Source: an uncultured Caryophanales bacterium
GTDB lineage: Bacteria; Bacillota_I; Bacilli_A; RF39; UBA660
Direction: 5' to 3'
NCBI GenBank assembly: GCA_946628045.1
Contig: CAMOVZ010000006.1
Location: 5,707-69,706, forward strand
DNA length: 64,000 nucleotides
Part shown: positions 16,123 to 24,746 of the stretch, one piece after another
Layout: the number at the start of each line of letters is the position of its first letter
Position numbering within the stretch: the first letter of the stretch is position 1
Notes under the pieces: generated by a model
The model's database searches: none
Seen by the model: only the letters and a program-made list of their open reading frames with translations
Told to the model about the DNA's origin: nothing
Position numbers and translations under genes: made by a program

Positions 16123-16740
16123 TTAAAATTTTCTATATAAACCAATAGCTTTACCTAAAATCGTACATTCTTTTAGTATGATTGGTTCCATAGTATCATT
16201 TTCAGGTTGTAGTCTGAAATATCCGTCTTCTTTATAAAATGTTTTAACAGTAGCTTCATTATTTTCGTTCATTGCAACAACTGTTTCCCCGTTTCTTGCA
16301 GTATTACATCTTTCTACTATTAATATATCTCCATCATATATTCCAACATTGATCATAGATTCACCACTTACCTTTAAAGTGAATACATCGTTTTTAGTAG
16401 TAAGTAAATTAGCAGGCAATGAAAAATATTCATCAGGTCGTTCTATTGCTTCAATAGGAGTACCAGCAGTTACTTTTCCAAGTAGTGGAACTTCAACTAC
16501 ATCATCTTCTTGTTTTAAATATTCATTAGGTACTAGTATTTCTAATGTTCTATTTTTATTATCATCTTTTTTAATATATCCTTTTTCTTCTAACTTCTTT
16601 AAATGAAAATGAATAGTAGCTGGACTAGATAAATGAGCTTCTTCTCCAATTTCTCTAACAGTAGGTGGATAACCGTTCTTAGCAATTAATTTCTTTAATA
16701 TTTGTAATATAACATTTTGTTTATCAGTAAGTTTTTCCAT
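16123..16740 (-). CDS. lexA: SOS repressor LexA
   Basis: A 205-residue LexA. The winged-helix DNA-binding domain is YPPTVREIGEEAHLSSPATIHFHLKKLEEKGYI (about 24-56). The autocleavage site is Ala92-Gly93 in VTAGTP, with catalytic Ser128 (SGESM) and Lys166 (ATVKTFY), so self-cleavage on RecA filaments should work. RBS AAAGGAGG precedes the start. The intergenic region to the divergent small gene contains a clear SOS box at 16819-16832. Confidence 0.97.
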   Translation of the reverse strand: MEKLTDKQNVILQILKKLIAKNGYPPTVREIGEEAHLSSPATIHFHLKKLEEKGYIKKDDNKNRTLEILVPNEYLKQEDDVVEVPLLGKVTAGTPIEAIERPDEYFSLPANLLTTKNDVFTLKVSGESMINVGIYDGDILIVERCNTARNGETVVAMNENNEATVKTFYKEDGYFRLQPENDTMEPIILKECTILGKAIGLYRKF

Positions 16741-16763
16741 AAACTTCCTCCTTTAATAAATCA

Positions 16764-16792
16764 AGTTTAACACATAAAATGTCAAATGTCAA
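16764..16792 (-). promoter_or_regulatory. lexA promoter
   Basis: On the minus strand, TTGACA (16787-16792) and TAAACT (16764-16769) are 17 bases apart. A second TTGACA overlaps at 16780. The SOS box lies about 27 bases upstream of this -35, so repression of lexA itself may be weaker than of the divergent gene. Confidence 0.65.
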
Positions 16793-16812
16793 ACAAATGT
16801 TTTAATTTTATA

Positions 16813-16841
16813 TTGACACGAACAAATATTCGTAGTAAGAT
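16813..16841 (+). promoter_or_regulatory. SOS-controlled promoter of the small membrane gene
   Basis: TTGACA (16813-16818) and TAAGAT (16836-16841) with a 17-base spacer. The spacer begins with the LexA box, so bound LexA would block polymerase. Confidence 0.8.
16819..16832. promoter_or_regulatory. LexA (SOS) box
   Basis: CGAACAAATATTCG matches the Gram-positive LexA operator CGAAC-N4-GTTCG with one change (A for G). It sits inside the promoter of the divergent peptide gene and next to lexA. Confidence 0.85.
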
Positions 16842-16870
16842 TGATTTATCAAAAGAAAGGAGTGGTTTAA

Positions 16871-17020
16871 ATGAAAAAGATTATAAAGAAAGGAATTATT
16901 GTTGTAGGTATTTACCTAATATTTGCTGCGTATATTTTAATGGCATCAAATAGAATTGAAAGACTTGATAATAATGATAATACAGAAAAAGTAAATGTTT
17001 CATTAAAGTTTAGTGATTAA
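16871..17020 (+). CDS. Small SOS-controlled membrane protein (YneA-like position)
   Basis: A 49-codon gene starting at ATG 16871 with strong RBS AAAGGAGTGG and ending at TAA 17018-17020. The product has a basic N-terminus (MKKIIKKG), one hydrophobic helix (IIVVGIYLIFAAYILMA) and a short polar tail with EKVNVSLKF. The promoter carries a LexA box, and the gene is divergent from lexA, exactly where Bacillus has yneA, the SOS-induced division inhibitor. It lacks the LysM domain of YneA and is shorter. A role as DNA-damage checkpoint peptide is inferred from position and regulation, not from sequence similarity. No terminator is seen before polA. Confidence 0.75.
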   Translation: MKKIIKKGIIVVGIYLIFAAYILMASNRIERLDNNDNTEKVNVSLKFSD

Positions 17021-17030
17021 GTACTTTTTA

Positions 17031-17039
17031 TGGTATACT
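17031..17039 (+). promoter_or_regulatory. Extended -10 promoter for polA
   Basis: TGGTATACT, a TGn-extended -10 box, lies about 18 bases before the polA start. No convincing -35. Confidence 0.6.
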
Positions 17040-17056
17040 AAAAGCAGGTGATAAAA

Positions 17057-19660
17057 ATGAAAAAAATAATTTTAGTAGATGGTAATAACTTATTATTTAG
17101 AAGTTTTTATGCAACTGCATATCAAGGTGTTATTATGAAAAACTCTAAAGGTTTTCCTACTAATGCATTATATGGTTTTATTAATATGATGAATAAGATA
17201 ATTAATGAAGAAAAACCAAATTATATATTAGTTGCATTTGATAAAGGAAAAACCTTTAGACATGATAAGTATGCTGATTATAAAGCTGGAAGAATGGCTA
17301 TGCCTGATGAGTTAAAATTACAATTTCCTAAAGCAAAAGAAGTACTTGAAACTATGGGAATTAAGTATTTTGAAATTGAAAATTACGAAGCAGATGACAT
17401 AATTGGAACTCTATCTAGAATAGTAGATGAAGAAAGTGAATTCATTGGAACTATTATTAGTAGTGATAAAGACCTACTTCAACTAATCAGTGATGAAGTA
17501 ACAGTTAAATTATTAAAACAATCTGGTCATATAATGATGGATAAAGAAGAATTTAGAAAAACTTATGGAACTGATCCAATTAGAATGATAGATTTAAAAG
17601 CACTTATGGGAGATTCTAGTGATAATATTCCAGGAGTTAAAGGAATAGGTGAAAAAACAGCAATTAACCTAATAAGTAAATATGGTAGCCTAGATGGTGT
17701 TTATTCCCATATTGATGAAATTAGTGGTAAAACAAAAGAAAAATTATTAGATGATAAAGAAAATGCATATAAGAGTTATGATATAGCTACTATCTATAGA
17801 GAAGTACCATTAGGATTTACATTAGAAGACTGTAAGTATGATGGATATAAACCTAGTGAATTTAAAAAATGCCTAGAAGAATTAGAGTTTTATTCATTAC
17901 TTAAAAAATTAGATTTTAATACGGTAGAAGAAAAAGAAGAGAAGAAAGAAGAAAAAGTAGAAATAAAGGATATATCTAGTTTTAAAGAAAAAGAATTTTC
18001 ATTCTATTTAGAAACTAGAGGTAGTATTTATTCGAAAAGTGAAATCTTAGGAATGGGTATTTATGATGGAGAGTATGGATACTTTATTTCTAAAGATGAA
18101 TTAGAAAAATATAAAGATTTATTTTTAAGTAACATAGAAAAATATACATATGATTTAAAAAAGAATATTGTAGTATTAAATAATTTAAATATTAAGATTA
18201 ATAAATGTACATATGATACTATGATAGCTACATATTTACTTGATTATGTAGTAAAAGATGATATTTCTTTTGTAGCTAGAAGCTTTGATGTGGAAATACC
18301 AGACTATGAAACACTTTATGGTACTGATAAAAGACCTAAAGAAATAGATGAAGAATACTTAAAAGAAATATGTGTAAAAAAAGCAAAATTTATATACGAA
18401 ACAAAAAATACTATATTAGATAAATTAAAAAGTGAAGAAGAAATAGATTTATTCAATAATATAGAAATGCCTCTAACCAGTGTTCTTGCCGATATGGAAT
18501 TAACTGGTATTAAGGTAGATTGTAACTACTTGTCCGATGTAGAAAAAGACTTAGAAGAAAAGATGAAAATACTTGAAAAAGATATTTATAATGATGCAGG
18601 AGTAGAATTCAATATCATGAGTCCAGCACAACTATCTAAAGTATTGTTTGAAGATCTTGCTATAAAATATCCTAAAAGAATAAAAGATAATAAATATTCA
18701 ACAAGTAAAGATATCTTAGATAAACTTATTAATGTTCATCCAATAATATCTAAGATATTAGAGTATAGAACACTTGCTAAATTATATACAAACTATGCTG
18801 TAGGTTTAAAACAAGAAGTTCGTGAAGATGGAAGAATTCATACAATATTCACTCAAACTTTAACTCGTACAGGGCGACTTTCTAGTATTAGTCCTAATCT
18901 TCAAAATATCCCAGCTAGAAGTGAATATTCTAAATTAATTAGAAAAGCATTTATCCCAGATGAAGATAGTGTGATTCTATCAAGTGATTATTCACAAGTA
19001 GAATTACGTGTATTTGCTTCTATGTCACATGTTAAAAACTTAATAGAAGCATTTAAAGAAGATAAAGATATTCATGCTAAAACAGCATCTGATATATTCC
19101 ACGTACCACTAGATAAAGTAACTAAAGATATGCGTCGTAATGCAAAAGCAGTTAATTTTGGTATACTTTATGGTATTAGTAGTTTTGGTCTATCTGAAGA
19201 CTTAGGAATAGATATTAACACTGCAAAACAATTTATTGATAATTATTTAAAAACATATCCAGAAATAATTGAATATATGGAATCTAAAAAAGCAGAAGCT
19301 TATAAGTATGGTTATGTTAAAACATTAATGAATAGAAAAAGAGTTATTGAAGAGTTAAATAATAAGAATTACCTTATTAGAAGTAGTGGAGAGAGAATGG
19401 CGCTTAATACTCCTATTCAAGGAACAGCAGCTGATATTCTAAAGAAAGCTATGGTAGAAATATTTGATGAGTTTAATCGTCGTAATTTAAAAAGTAAAAT
19501 GTTAATTCAAGTACACGATGAATTAGTATTCAATGTATTAAATTCTGAACTTGAAGAAGTAAAAGAAATAGTAAGAGATATAATGGAAAATACATTTAAA
19601 CTAGAAGTACCGCTAAAAGTAGATATAGAATATGGTACTAACTGGTATGAAGCAAAGTAG
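17057..19660 (+). CDS. polA: DNA polymerase I
   Basis: An 867-residue PolA for Okazaki-fragment maturation and repair synthesis. The 5' nuclease domain is complete (LVDGNNLLFRSFYA, ADDIIG, SSDKDLLQL, GDSSDNIPGVKGIGEKTA). The middle exonuclease-like domain is degenerate: the first DxE site reads FSFYLET and the later acidic residues are replaced, so proofreading is probably absent, as in Bacillus and Thermus Pol I. The polymerase domain shows motif A SSDYSQVELRV, the O-helix RRNAKAVNFGILYG and motif C QVHDELVF. ATG 17057 with GCAGGTGAT upstream is preferred to GTG 17048. mutM follows after eight bases. Confidence 0.97.
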   Translation: MKKIILVDGNNLLFRSFYATAYQGVIMKNSKGFPTNALYGFINMMNKIINEEKPNYILVAFDKGKTFRHDKYADYKAGRMAMPDELKLQFPKAKEVLETMGIKYFEIENYEADDIIGTLSRIVDEESEFIGTIISSDKDLLQLISDEVTVKLLKQSGHIMMDKEEFRKTYGTDPIRMIDLKALMGDSSDNIPGVKGIGEKTAINLISKYGSLDGVYSHIDEISGKTKEKLLDDKENAYKSYDIATIYREVPLGFTLEDCKYDGYKPSEFKKCLEELEFYSLLKKLDFNTVEEKEEKKEEKVEIKDISSFKEKEFSFYLETRGSIYSKSEILGMGIYDGEYGYFISKDELEKYKDLFLSNIEKYTYDLKKNIVVLNNLNIKINKCTYDTMIATYLLDYVVKDDISFVARSFDVEIPDYETLYGTDKRPKEIDEEYLKEICVKKAKFIYETKNTILDKLKSEEEIDLFNNIEMPLTSVLADMELTGIKVDCNYLSDVEKDLEEKMKILEKDIYNDAGVEFNIMSPAQLSKVLFEDLAIKYPKRIKDNKYSTSKDILDKLINVHPIISKILEYRTLAKLYTNYAVGLKQEVREDGRIHTIFTQTLTRTGRLSSISPNLQNIPARSEYSKLIRKAFIPDEDSVILSSDYSQVELRVFASMSHVKNLIEAFKEDKDIHAKTASDIFHVPLDKVTKDMRRNAKAVNFGILYGISSFGLSEDLGIDINTAKQFIDNYLKTYPEIIEYMESKKAEAYKYGYVKTLMNRKRVIEELNNKNYLIRSSGERMALNTPIQGTAADILKKAMVEIFDEFNRRNLKSKMLIQVHDELVFNVLNSELEEVKEIVRDIMENTFKLEVPLKVDIEYGTNWYEAK

Positions 19661-19668
19661 GTGAAGTT

Positions 19669-20490
19669 ATGCCTGAAAAACCTGAAGTCATTACAGTAAC
19701 AAATAATTTAAAAGAAAGAATTATTGGGAAGAAAATAGTAGGATGTAATATATATTGGGATAATATAATTGCGTATCCAACAACTAATGAATTTAAAAAG
19801 AAAATAATTAATCAAAAGATAAATACAATAACTACGCGAGGTAAATTTATTGTAATTGGTTTAGACGATTATTCATTACTAGTTCATCTTAGAATGGAAG
19901 GAAAGTTCTTCTTTAGAAAGAAAGATGATCCTATAAATAAACATGAACATGTAGAATTAATATTTTCTGATGATACTAGTTTTAGATATCATGATACAAG
20001 AAAATTTGGAAAGATGTATTTAATACCTATAGAAGATACTTATAAAGTAAAGCCGTTATCTCTATTAGGACTCGAATATGATGATTCTAATTTAACTAAA
20101 GAATACTTATATAATAAAATACATAATAAAAACCTACCAATAAAGACAGTTCTATTAGATCAGTCTATAATAACCGGTATCGGTAATATATATGATGATG
20201 AAGTATTGTTTCTAAGTGGTATTAATCCTAATAGAAAAGCAAAAGATATTACAATAGAAGAATGCGACAAGATAATCAAAAATACTAAGAAAGTTCTTGA
20301 TAAAGCTATTAAACTAGGTGGAACTACAATCAAATCTTTTACATCTAGTGAAGGAGTTCACGGATTATTCCAAAATGAATTATTAGTTCATGGAAAAAGC
20401 GGACAACCTTGCCCCAAATGTAATACAATATTAGAAAAAACAAGAATAGGTGGTAGAGGAACAAGTTATTGTAAAAAATGCCAAAAGTAA
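19669..20490 (+). CDS. mutM: Formamidopyrimidine-DNA glycosylase
   Basis: A 273-residue Fpg/MutM that removes 8-oxoguanine and cleaves the abasic site. The catalytic Pro2-Glu3 at the N-terminus (MPEKPEV; Lys replaces the usual Leu4), the lysine in LRMEGKF, the H2TH segment IITGIGNIYDDEVLF and the C-terminal CPKC...CKKC zinc finger are all present. It is coupled to polA as in Bacillus, fitting a repair operon. Confidence 0.96.
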   Translation: MPEKPEVITVTNNLKERIIGKKIVGCNIYWDNIIAYPTTNEFKKKIINQKINTITTRGKFIVIGLDDYSLLVHLRMEGKFFFRKKDDPINKHEHVELIFSDDTSFRYHDTRKFGKMYLIPIEDTYKVKPLSLLGLEYDDSNLTKEYLYNKIHNKNLPIKTVLLDQSIITGIGNIYDDEVLFLSGINPNRKAKDITIEECDKIIKNTKKVLDKAIKLGGTTIKSFTSSEGVHGLFQNELLVHGKSGQPCPKCNTILEKTRIGGRGTSYCKKCQK

Positions 20491-20510
20491 GCTAAACACT
20501 TACTTTTTTT
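20483..20510 (+). terminator. Terminator of polA-mutM
   Basis: AAGTAAG / CTTACTT stem at the mutM stop codon followed by a T run. Confidence 0.8.
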
Positions 20511-20595
20511 GTTTTTAGGAGGTGATTAGTATTCAAAACAATAATGCAAATGCCTAATTAATACAATAAAGATAATAAAATAGGAGGAATAAATT

Positions 20596-20924
20596 ATGAA
20601 AAATGAAATATTAATATTTGAAAATCAAGAAATTAAATTAGAAGTAAATATGAAGGATGAGACTGTTTGGTTAACACTAGATCAAATGGCAAAATTATTT
20701 GATAGAGATAAATCTGTTATATCAAGACACATTACAAATGCAATGAGTGAAGAATTAGATGATTCAACTGTTGCAAAATTTGCAACAGTTAAAAAAGAAG
20801 GTGATAGAAATGTTGAACGTGAAATTGAATACTATAATCTAGATATGATAATAAGTGTAGGATATCGTGTTAAATCACATAATGGTATATTATTTAGAAA
20901 ATGGCAACTAAAGTATTAAAATAG
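20596..20924 (+). pseudogene. Truncated and frameshifted RhuM-family gene
   Basis: A good RBS (AGGAGGAATAAATT) and ATG open 107 codons whose product matches the N-terminal third of RhuM proteins: TVWLTLDQMAKLFDRDKSVISRHI, then YYNLDMIISVGYRVKS and FRKW. Full members have roughly 330 residues. Right after TGG 20902-20904 a single base is missing: adding one G restores W-A-T-K-V-L-K, the expected continuation, before another stop at 20922. So this is a decayed 5' fragment. RhuM genes usually travel with mobile or restriction loci; no other part of such a locus remains between mutM and pyk. Confidence 0.8.
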
Positions 20925-20991
20925 CACTTAATAATTAGAAATTTCCTAATATAAAATAAAAATAGTAGTTTCAAAACTTCTTTTTTTATTG

Positions 20992-20997
20992 TATAAT
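20992..20997 (+). promoter_or_regulatory. -10 box for pyk
   Basis: Consensus TATAAT about 24 bases before the start codon, with a weak TTTCAA -35 at 20970. A small hairpin with T run lies just upstream. Confidence 0.5.
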
Positions 20998-21020
20998 TAA
21001 GAAGAATAGGGTTGGTAAGT

Positions 21021-22424
21021 ATGAAAAAAACTAAAATAATATGTAGTATAGGTCCAGCAAGTAATAATGTAGATGTTATGATGCAAATGGCTCAAAATGG
21101 AATGAATTGTATAAGAATAAACTTATCTCATGCTACAAAAGAAAGTGCATTAACTGTTATAGATAATGTACGTGAAGTAAGAAGATTAACACATTTACCT
21201 ATAGCTGTTATGTATGATACAAAAGGGCCGGAATTTAGAACGTTAGAATTTATTAATGGTGGAGTTAGTTTAAGACGTGGAGAATTAATTAAAATGACTA
21301 AAAAAATTGCTATTGGTAATAACTTTGAATTTAGTGTAAATCATCCTGAAGCAATAGACAAGATTCAAATTGGTTCCAAGGTATTAATAGATAATGCCTT
21401 ACTTGAATTAGAAGTTGTAAATAAAAGTGCTGATGAAGTATTATTAAAAGCATTAAATGATGGAGATATAAAAAATCATAAAACTATCAATGTACCAGGC
21501 ATAGATTTAAACTTACCATTTGTTAGTGATACAGATTATAAAGATATAGTATTTGCCTCAACTCATTCATGTGATTATTTAGCTTTATCTTTTGTTAATT
21601 CAAAAGAAGATGTATTAAAAGTAAAAGATATAATAAATTCTTCAGGTGGAGATGCTAAAATAATATCTAAAATAGAAAGTCAAAAAGGAATAGATAATAT
21701 AGATGAAATAATAGAAGCTAGTGATGGAATAATGATAGCTCGTGGAGATTTAGGTGTGGAAGTGCCACTTGAAAAACTACCTATACTTCAAAAAGAAATA
21801 ATTAAAAAATGTAGAGAAAATGGCAAATTTGCTATAGTTGCTACTGAAATGTTAGCATCTATGTATACACAAAACAGACCAACAAGAGCTGAAGTAACAG
21901 ATATTGCTAATGCTGTATTAGATGGAACAGACTGTGTAATGTTATCAGGTGAAACTACAATAGGAAGATTTCCAATAGAAGCAGTTAGTTATATGAGTAA
22001 AATATGTATTGAGGCTGAATCAAATATAGATTATACAAAACACATGGTTTATAAAAGAAAAATAAAAGTAACTGATACTATAGCTAAATTAGTAGTAGAT
22101 GCAGTAGAGTATGATAATATTAAATTAATAGTTACTCCAACAATGACAGGATATACTGCAAGAAAAATAAGTAATTTAAGACCAAATTGTCCAATACTTG
22201 CATGTTGTCCTACATCACATATAGCTGAAAAAGTATCACTTAACTTTGGAGTTAAAGCAATAACAACAGCTATGTATGATGAATTAGATACAATGTTAGA
22301 AAATATAAAAAGCCTTGCAGTAAAGGAATTTAATTTACAACCACATGATTTAATAGTAGTAACTGGTGGATTTCCTTTAGGCAAGACTCATACAACAAAC
22401 AATATAAGAATTGTAGAAATATAA
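21021..22424 (+). CDS. pyk: Pyruvate kinase
   Basis: A 467-residue pyruvate kinase converting phosphoenolpyruvate and ADP to pyruvate and ATP. KIICSIGPAS and INLSHAT at the N-terminus, the active-site stretch IARGDLGVEVPLEKLP with VATEMLASM (Glu in place of the usual Gln) and RPTRAEVTDIANAVLDG are clear. The C-terminal domain has TMTGYTARKISNLRP. It lacks the extra PEP-utiliser-like domain of Bacillus Pyk. ATG 21021 is preferred to TTG 21012. Single-gene unit; pfkA is not adjacent. Confidence 0.96.
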   Translation: MKKTKIICSIGPASNNVDVMMQMAQNGMNCIRINLSHATKESALTVIDNVREVRRLTHLPIAVMYDTKGPEFRTLEFINGGVSLRRGELIKMTKKIAIGNNFEFSVNHPEAIDKIQIGSKVLIDNALLELEVVNKSADEVLLKALNDGDIKNHKTINVPGIDLNLPFVSDTDYKDIVFASTHSCDYLALSFVNSKEDVLKVKDIINSSGGDAKIISKIESQKGIDNIDEIIEASDGIMIARGDLGVEVPLEKLPILQKEIIKKCRENGKFAIVATEMLASMYTQNRPTRAEVTDIANAVLDGTDCVMLSGETTIGRFPIEAVSYMSKICIEAESNIDYTKHMVYKRKIKVTDTIAKLVVDAVEYDNIKLIVTPTMTGYTARKISNLRPNCPILACCPTSHIAEKVSLNFGVKAITTAMYDELDTMLENIKSLAVKEFNLQPHDLIVVTGGFPLGKTHTTNNIRIVEI

Positions 22425-22454
22425 AAACTAGTTTAATCAACTAGTTTTCTTTTT
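22424..22454. terminator. Bidirectional terminator
   Basis: AAAACTAGTT / AACTAGTTTT hairpin between convergent pyk and the minus-strand operon. Confidence 0.85.
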
Positions 22455-22765
22455 AATTTAAAATATAAATTTGATAATTTTTGAAATCTATTTTCTAATA
22501 GATAAAAGCTAATAATATATGGTAAGAACAATACAAATATAATTGCAAATGGAATATATAATAATAAATTCTCCATACATAAAGCACATATTAAAAATGC
22601 TATACAAACAACCCCTGCAAATAATATAACTAATAATTTAATTAATCTTTCATGTTGATAATAATCTAAATAATCCTTTACTTCACTTGCTAATTTTTCA
22701 TTAACCTCATTTTTTCTAACTTTCTTCTCTAAATCCTTAATATAATCTTGTAATTTAATCTTCAC
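22433..22765 (-). CDS. Two-helix membrane protein, unknown function
   Basis: A 110-residue protein starting with GTG (RBS GGAGGGA). A charged helical N-terminus (about 1-40) precedes two hydrophobic segments (LIKLLVILFAGVVCIAFLICAL and LLLYIPFAIIFVLFLPYIISF) and a basic helical C-terminus. No family recognised. It overlaps the end of gmk by 11 bases, so it is translated from the gmk transcript. Confidence 0.7.
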   Translation of the reverse strand: MKIKLQDYIKDLEKKVRKNEVNEKLASEVKDYLDYYQHERLIKLLVILFAGVVCIAFLICALCMENLLLYIPFAIIFVLFLPYIISFYLLENRFQKLSNLYFKLKRKLVD

Positions 22766-23444
22766 TAATTTTCCCTCCTATTCCAGTATTATTGAAATTA
22801 TCATCCATTAGTATTTCATGGATTTCTTCTTCTTTAGTATCAAGATATACTTCCTCAATACGATCAACTCTACATTTTTCTGCTTTTAAAATAGCTTCAA
22901 CTTTATCAACAGCAGTTTTAACATCGTCATTAACAACTACATAATTATATTTAGCTACTTCATTTACTTCTTTATAAGCTTCATGGAATCTTTTTATGAT
23001 TTTTTCATTAGTCTCTGTACCACGATTTTTAAGTCTTTTTACTAATTCTTTTAAAGAAGGTGGCATAATAAATATAAATATTGCTTCAGGAACTAATTTC
23101 TTGATGTTAGTAGCTCCCTCAATTTCAATTTCCAAAATTACATCAATACCTTGATCAATTTTTTCTTTTATATATTTTTTAGGAGTTCCATAATAGTTTC
23201 CTGTATAATTAGTATACTCTAAAAAATACCCTTCTTCAATTTTTTCTTCAAAATTTTCTTTAGTTAGATAGTAATAGTTTACACCTTCTTTTTCACCTTC
23301 ACGTGCTTCTCTTGAAGTAGCAGATACTGATAACCATCTATTTTTATTATCATTTTTTAATAATTCTTTTATTATAGTTCCTTTACCAGCACCACTAGGT
23401 GCACTAATAACTATTAATTGTCCAGTACTTTTATTCTTGATCAT
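22755..23444 (-). CDS. gmk: Guanylate kinase
   Basis: A 229-residue kinase that phosphorylates GMP to GDP. P-loop SAPSGAGKGT (about 14-23), the GMP-binding SATSREAREGEKEGVNYYY and the lid region KRLKNRGTE are present. The last 25 or so residues (from about DTKEEEIHEIL) exceed the usual length. The start ATG at 23444 has RBS GGAGGA; an in-frame ATG at 23459 overlaps that RBS and is less likely. Overlaps tmcAL by 14 bases. Confidence 0.95.
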   Translation of the reverse strand: MIKNKSTGQLIVISAPSGAGKGTIIKELLKNDNKNRWLSVSATSREAREGEKEGVNYYYLTKENFEEKIEEGYFLEYTNYTGNYYGTPKKYIKEKIDQGIDVILEIEIEGATNIKKLVPEAIFIFIMPPSLKELVKRLKNRGTETNEKIIKRFHEAYKEVNEVAKYNYVVVNDDVKTAVDKVEAILKAEKCRVDRIEEVYLDTKEEEIHEILMDDNFNNTGIGGKISED

Positions 23445-24579
23445 TTTTTCCTCCAACATATATTAACTTTTGTTCTTCTTTTTTTATAGATTTACTTTTA
23501 AGATTATAAATATTAGTAGTCTCTATTTCAAACTCTAACATAGGATCTTTATCTTTACATATTTTACTAATTATAGGAATATCTATATTTTTCTTTATAG
23601 AATTTAAATAACTTTTACCAGTATCATTAAATCCTAGTATTCTAATATAATTTATATCTTTGAAAAGACTAGCTTTCTCTTTAGTAAAATTACAAAGAAT
23701 ATGTAAAAGCATTCTACTTATTTTATTATAAGTATATCTTTTACTCTTAACTAATTTAATTAATTCAGAATAACTATTTGCATCATTAATTTTTTTCTTT
23801 AAAAGTTTATCAATACCTTCATCTACAGTATGATATATTGCTAAATCGTCATCAGTCATAATTTTATATTTTAATATATCAAAATAATCATCAATAAAAT
23901 GTAAATCAGTATAATAACTAATAGTATCTTTAGGTATTTGATTAGAAATATCTATATTGTTTTTTAAAGCTTCACGAATACTAGAGGCAGACGACATTTC
24001 TTCATTTAAATTAGTATCATGATAATTATTAGTTCTTTTAATAGTTTCGTATTTAATTTTATAATTATTTTTAATAATTGCTTTTATATAACTAATGCCT
24101 AATAAATCATTAGGTTCACTTATTTTTTTATTAGTTAAATCTTTAAGAGCTAGAGATAATGAAGTAGGGTAATTATTACCAAATTTAGAATATATTTTAA
24201 CCAGTCTATCAAATTCTGGATTCTCAATTTGTGTTTTAGCAATTAATTCTAAATCATCAACATTATTAGATTCACTGCCAAATATTACTTTCTCACAATT
24301 TAATTTTTCAAGTATTGTAACTGCTCCATATGCAAAAAAGTCTGCACTTTGTGTAGCAAATGGATATGGAAGTTCTATAACTAAATCAACACCATGAGTT
24401 AAAGCTATTTTAGTACGTAAGAATTTATCAATAATAGAAACATCACCACGTTCAGTGAAATTACCTGTCATTACCAAAACAATTCCATAATCAGGATATT
24501 TCTTCTTTATTTCATTAAGGTGATATAAATGTCCATTATGAAAAGGATTATATTCTGCAATAACACCAATCATTTTCAT
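23431..24579 (-). CDS. tmcAL: tRNA(Met) cytidine acetate ligase
   Basis: A 382-residue TmcAL (YlbM family), which adds acetate to C34 of elongator tRNA-Met using ATP. The N-terminal nucleotidyltransferase signature IAEYNPFHNGHLYHL contains the HxGH motif (14-17), followed by VMTGNFTERGDVSIIDKFLR and ELPYPFATQSADFFAYGA. The central LGISYIKAI and ASSIREAL fit the family. RBS GAGGG supports ATG 24579 instead of 24591. First gene of a tmcAL-gmk operon. Confidence 0.93.
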   Translation of the reverse strand: MKMIGVIAEYNPFHNGHLYHLNEIKKKYPDYGIVLVMTGNFTERGDVSIIDKFLRTKIALTHGVDLVIELPYPFATQSADFFAYGAVTILEKLNCEKVIFGSESNNVDDLELIAKTQIENPEFDRLVKIYSKFGNNYPTSLSLALKDLTNKKISEPNDLLGISYIKAIIKNNYKIKYETIKRTNNYHDTNLNEEMSSASSIREALKNNIDISNQIPKDTISYYTDLHFIDDYFDILKYKIMTDDDLAIYHTVDEGIDKLLKKKINDANSYSELIKLVKSKRYTYNKISRMLLHILCNFTKEKASLFKDINYIRILGFNDTGKSYLNSIKKNIDIPIISKICKDKDPMLEFEIETTNIYNLKSKSIKKEEQKLIYVGGKNDQE

Positions 24580-24603
24580 AGTATCCCTCATTTCTTTTTT
24601 TGT

Positions 24604-24632
24604 ATTTTAACATAAAATACATATTTTTACAA
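24604..24632 (-). promoter_or_regulatory. tmcAL promoter
   Basis: Minus strand: TTGTAA (24627-24632), 17-base spacer ending TGT, and TAAAAT (24604-24609), an extended -10. Confidence 0.6.
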
Positions 24633-24716
24633 TTGTCATAAAGATATATTATTAAGAATAATATTATGTAAAGTATAATTAAATTGCTTTTATTTTATAT
24701 AATATAATGTAAATTA

Positions 24717-24725
24717 TGATATAAT
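24717..24725 (+). promoter_or_regulatory. Extended -10 promoter for murG
   Basis: TGATATAAT, a TGn-extended consensus -10, lies 21 bases before the murG start. Confidence 0.65.
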
Positions 24726-24746
24726 TTAGTTAAATGGAGTGATAGT

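Noticed and set aside
17934..18400. Active 3'-5' proofreading domain in Pol I
   Set aside because: The expected DxE and later acidic residues are replaced (FSFYLET and following), so only the fold is likely kept.
20523..20595. A leader gene or riboswitch before the rhuM remnant
   Set aside because: There is an RBS-like AGGAGGTGATT at 20518 but no open frame of any length and no stable paired structure apparent.
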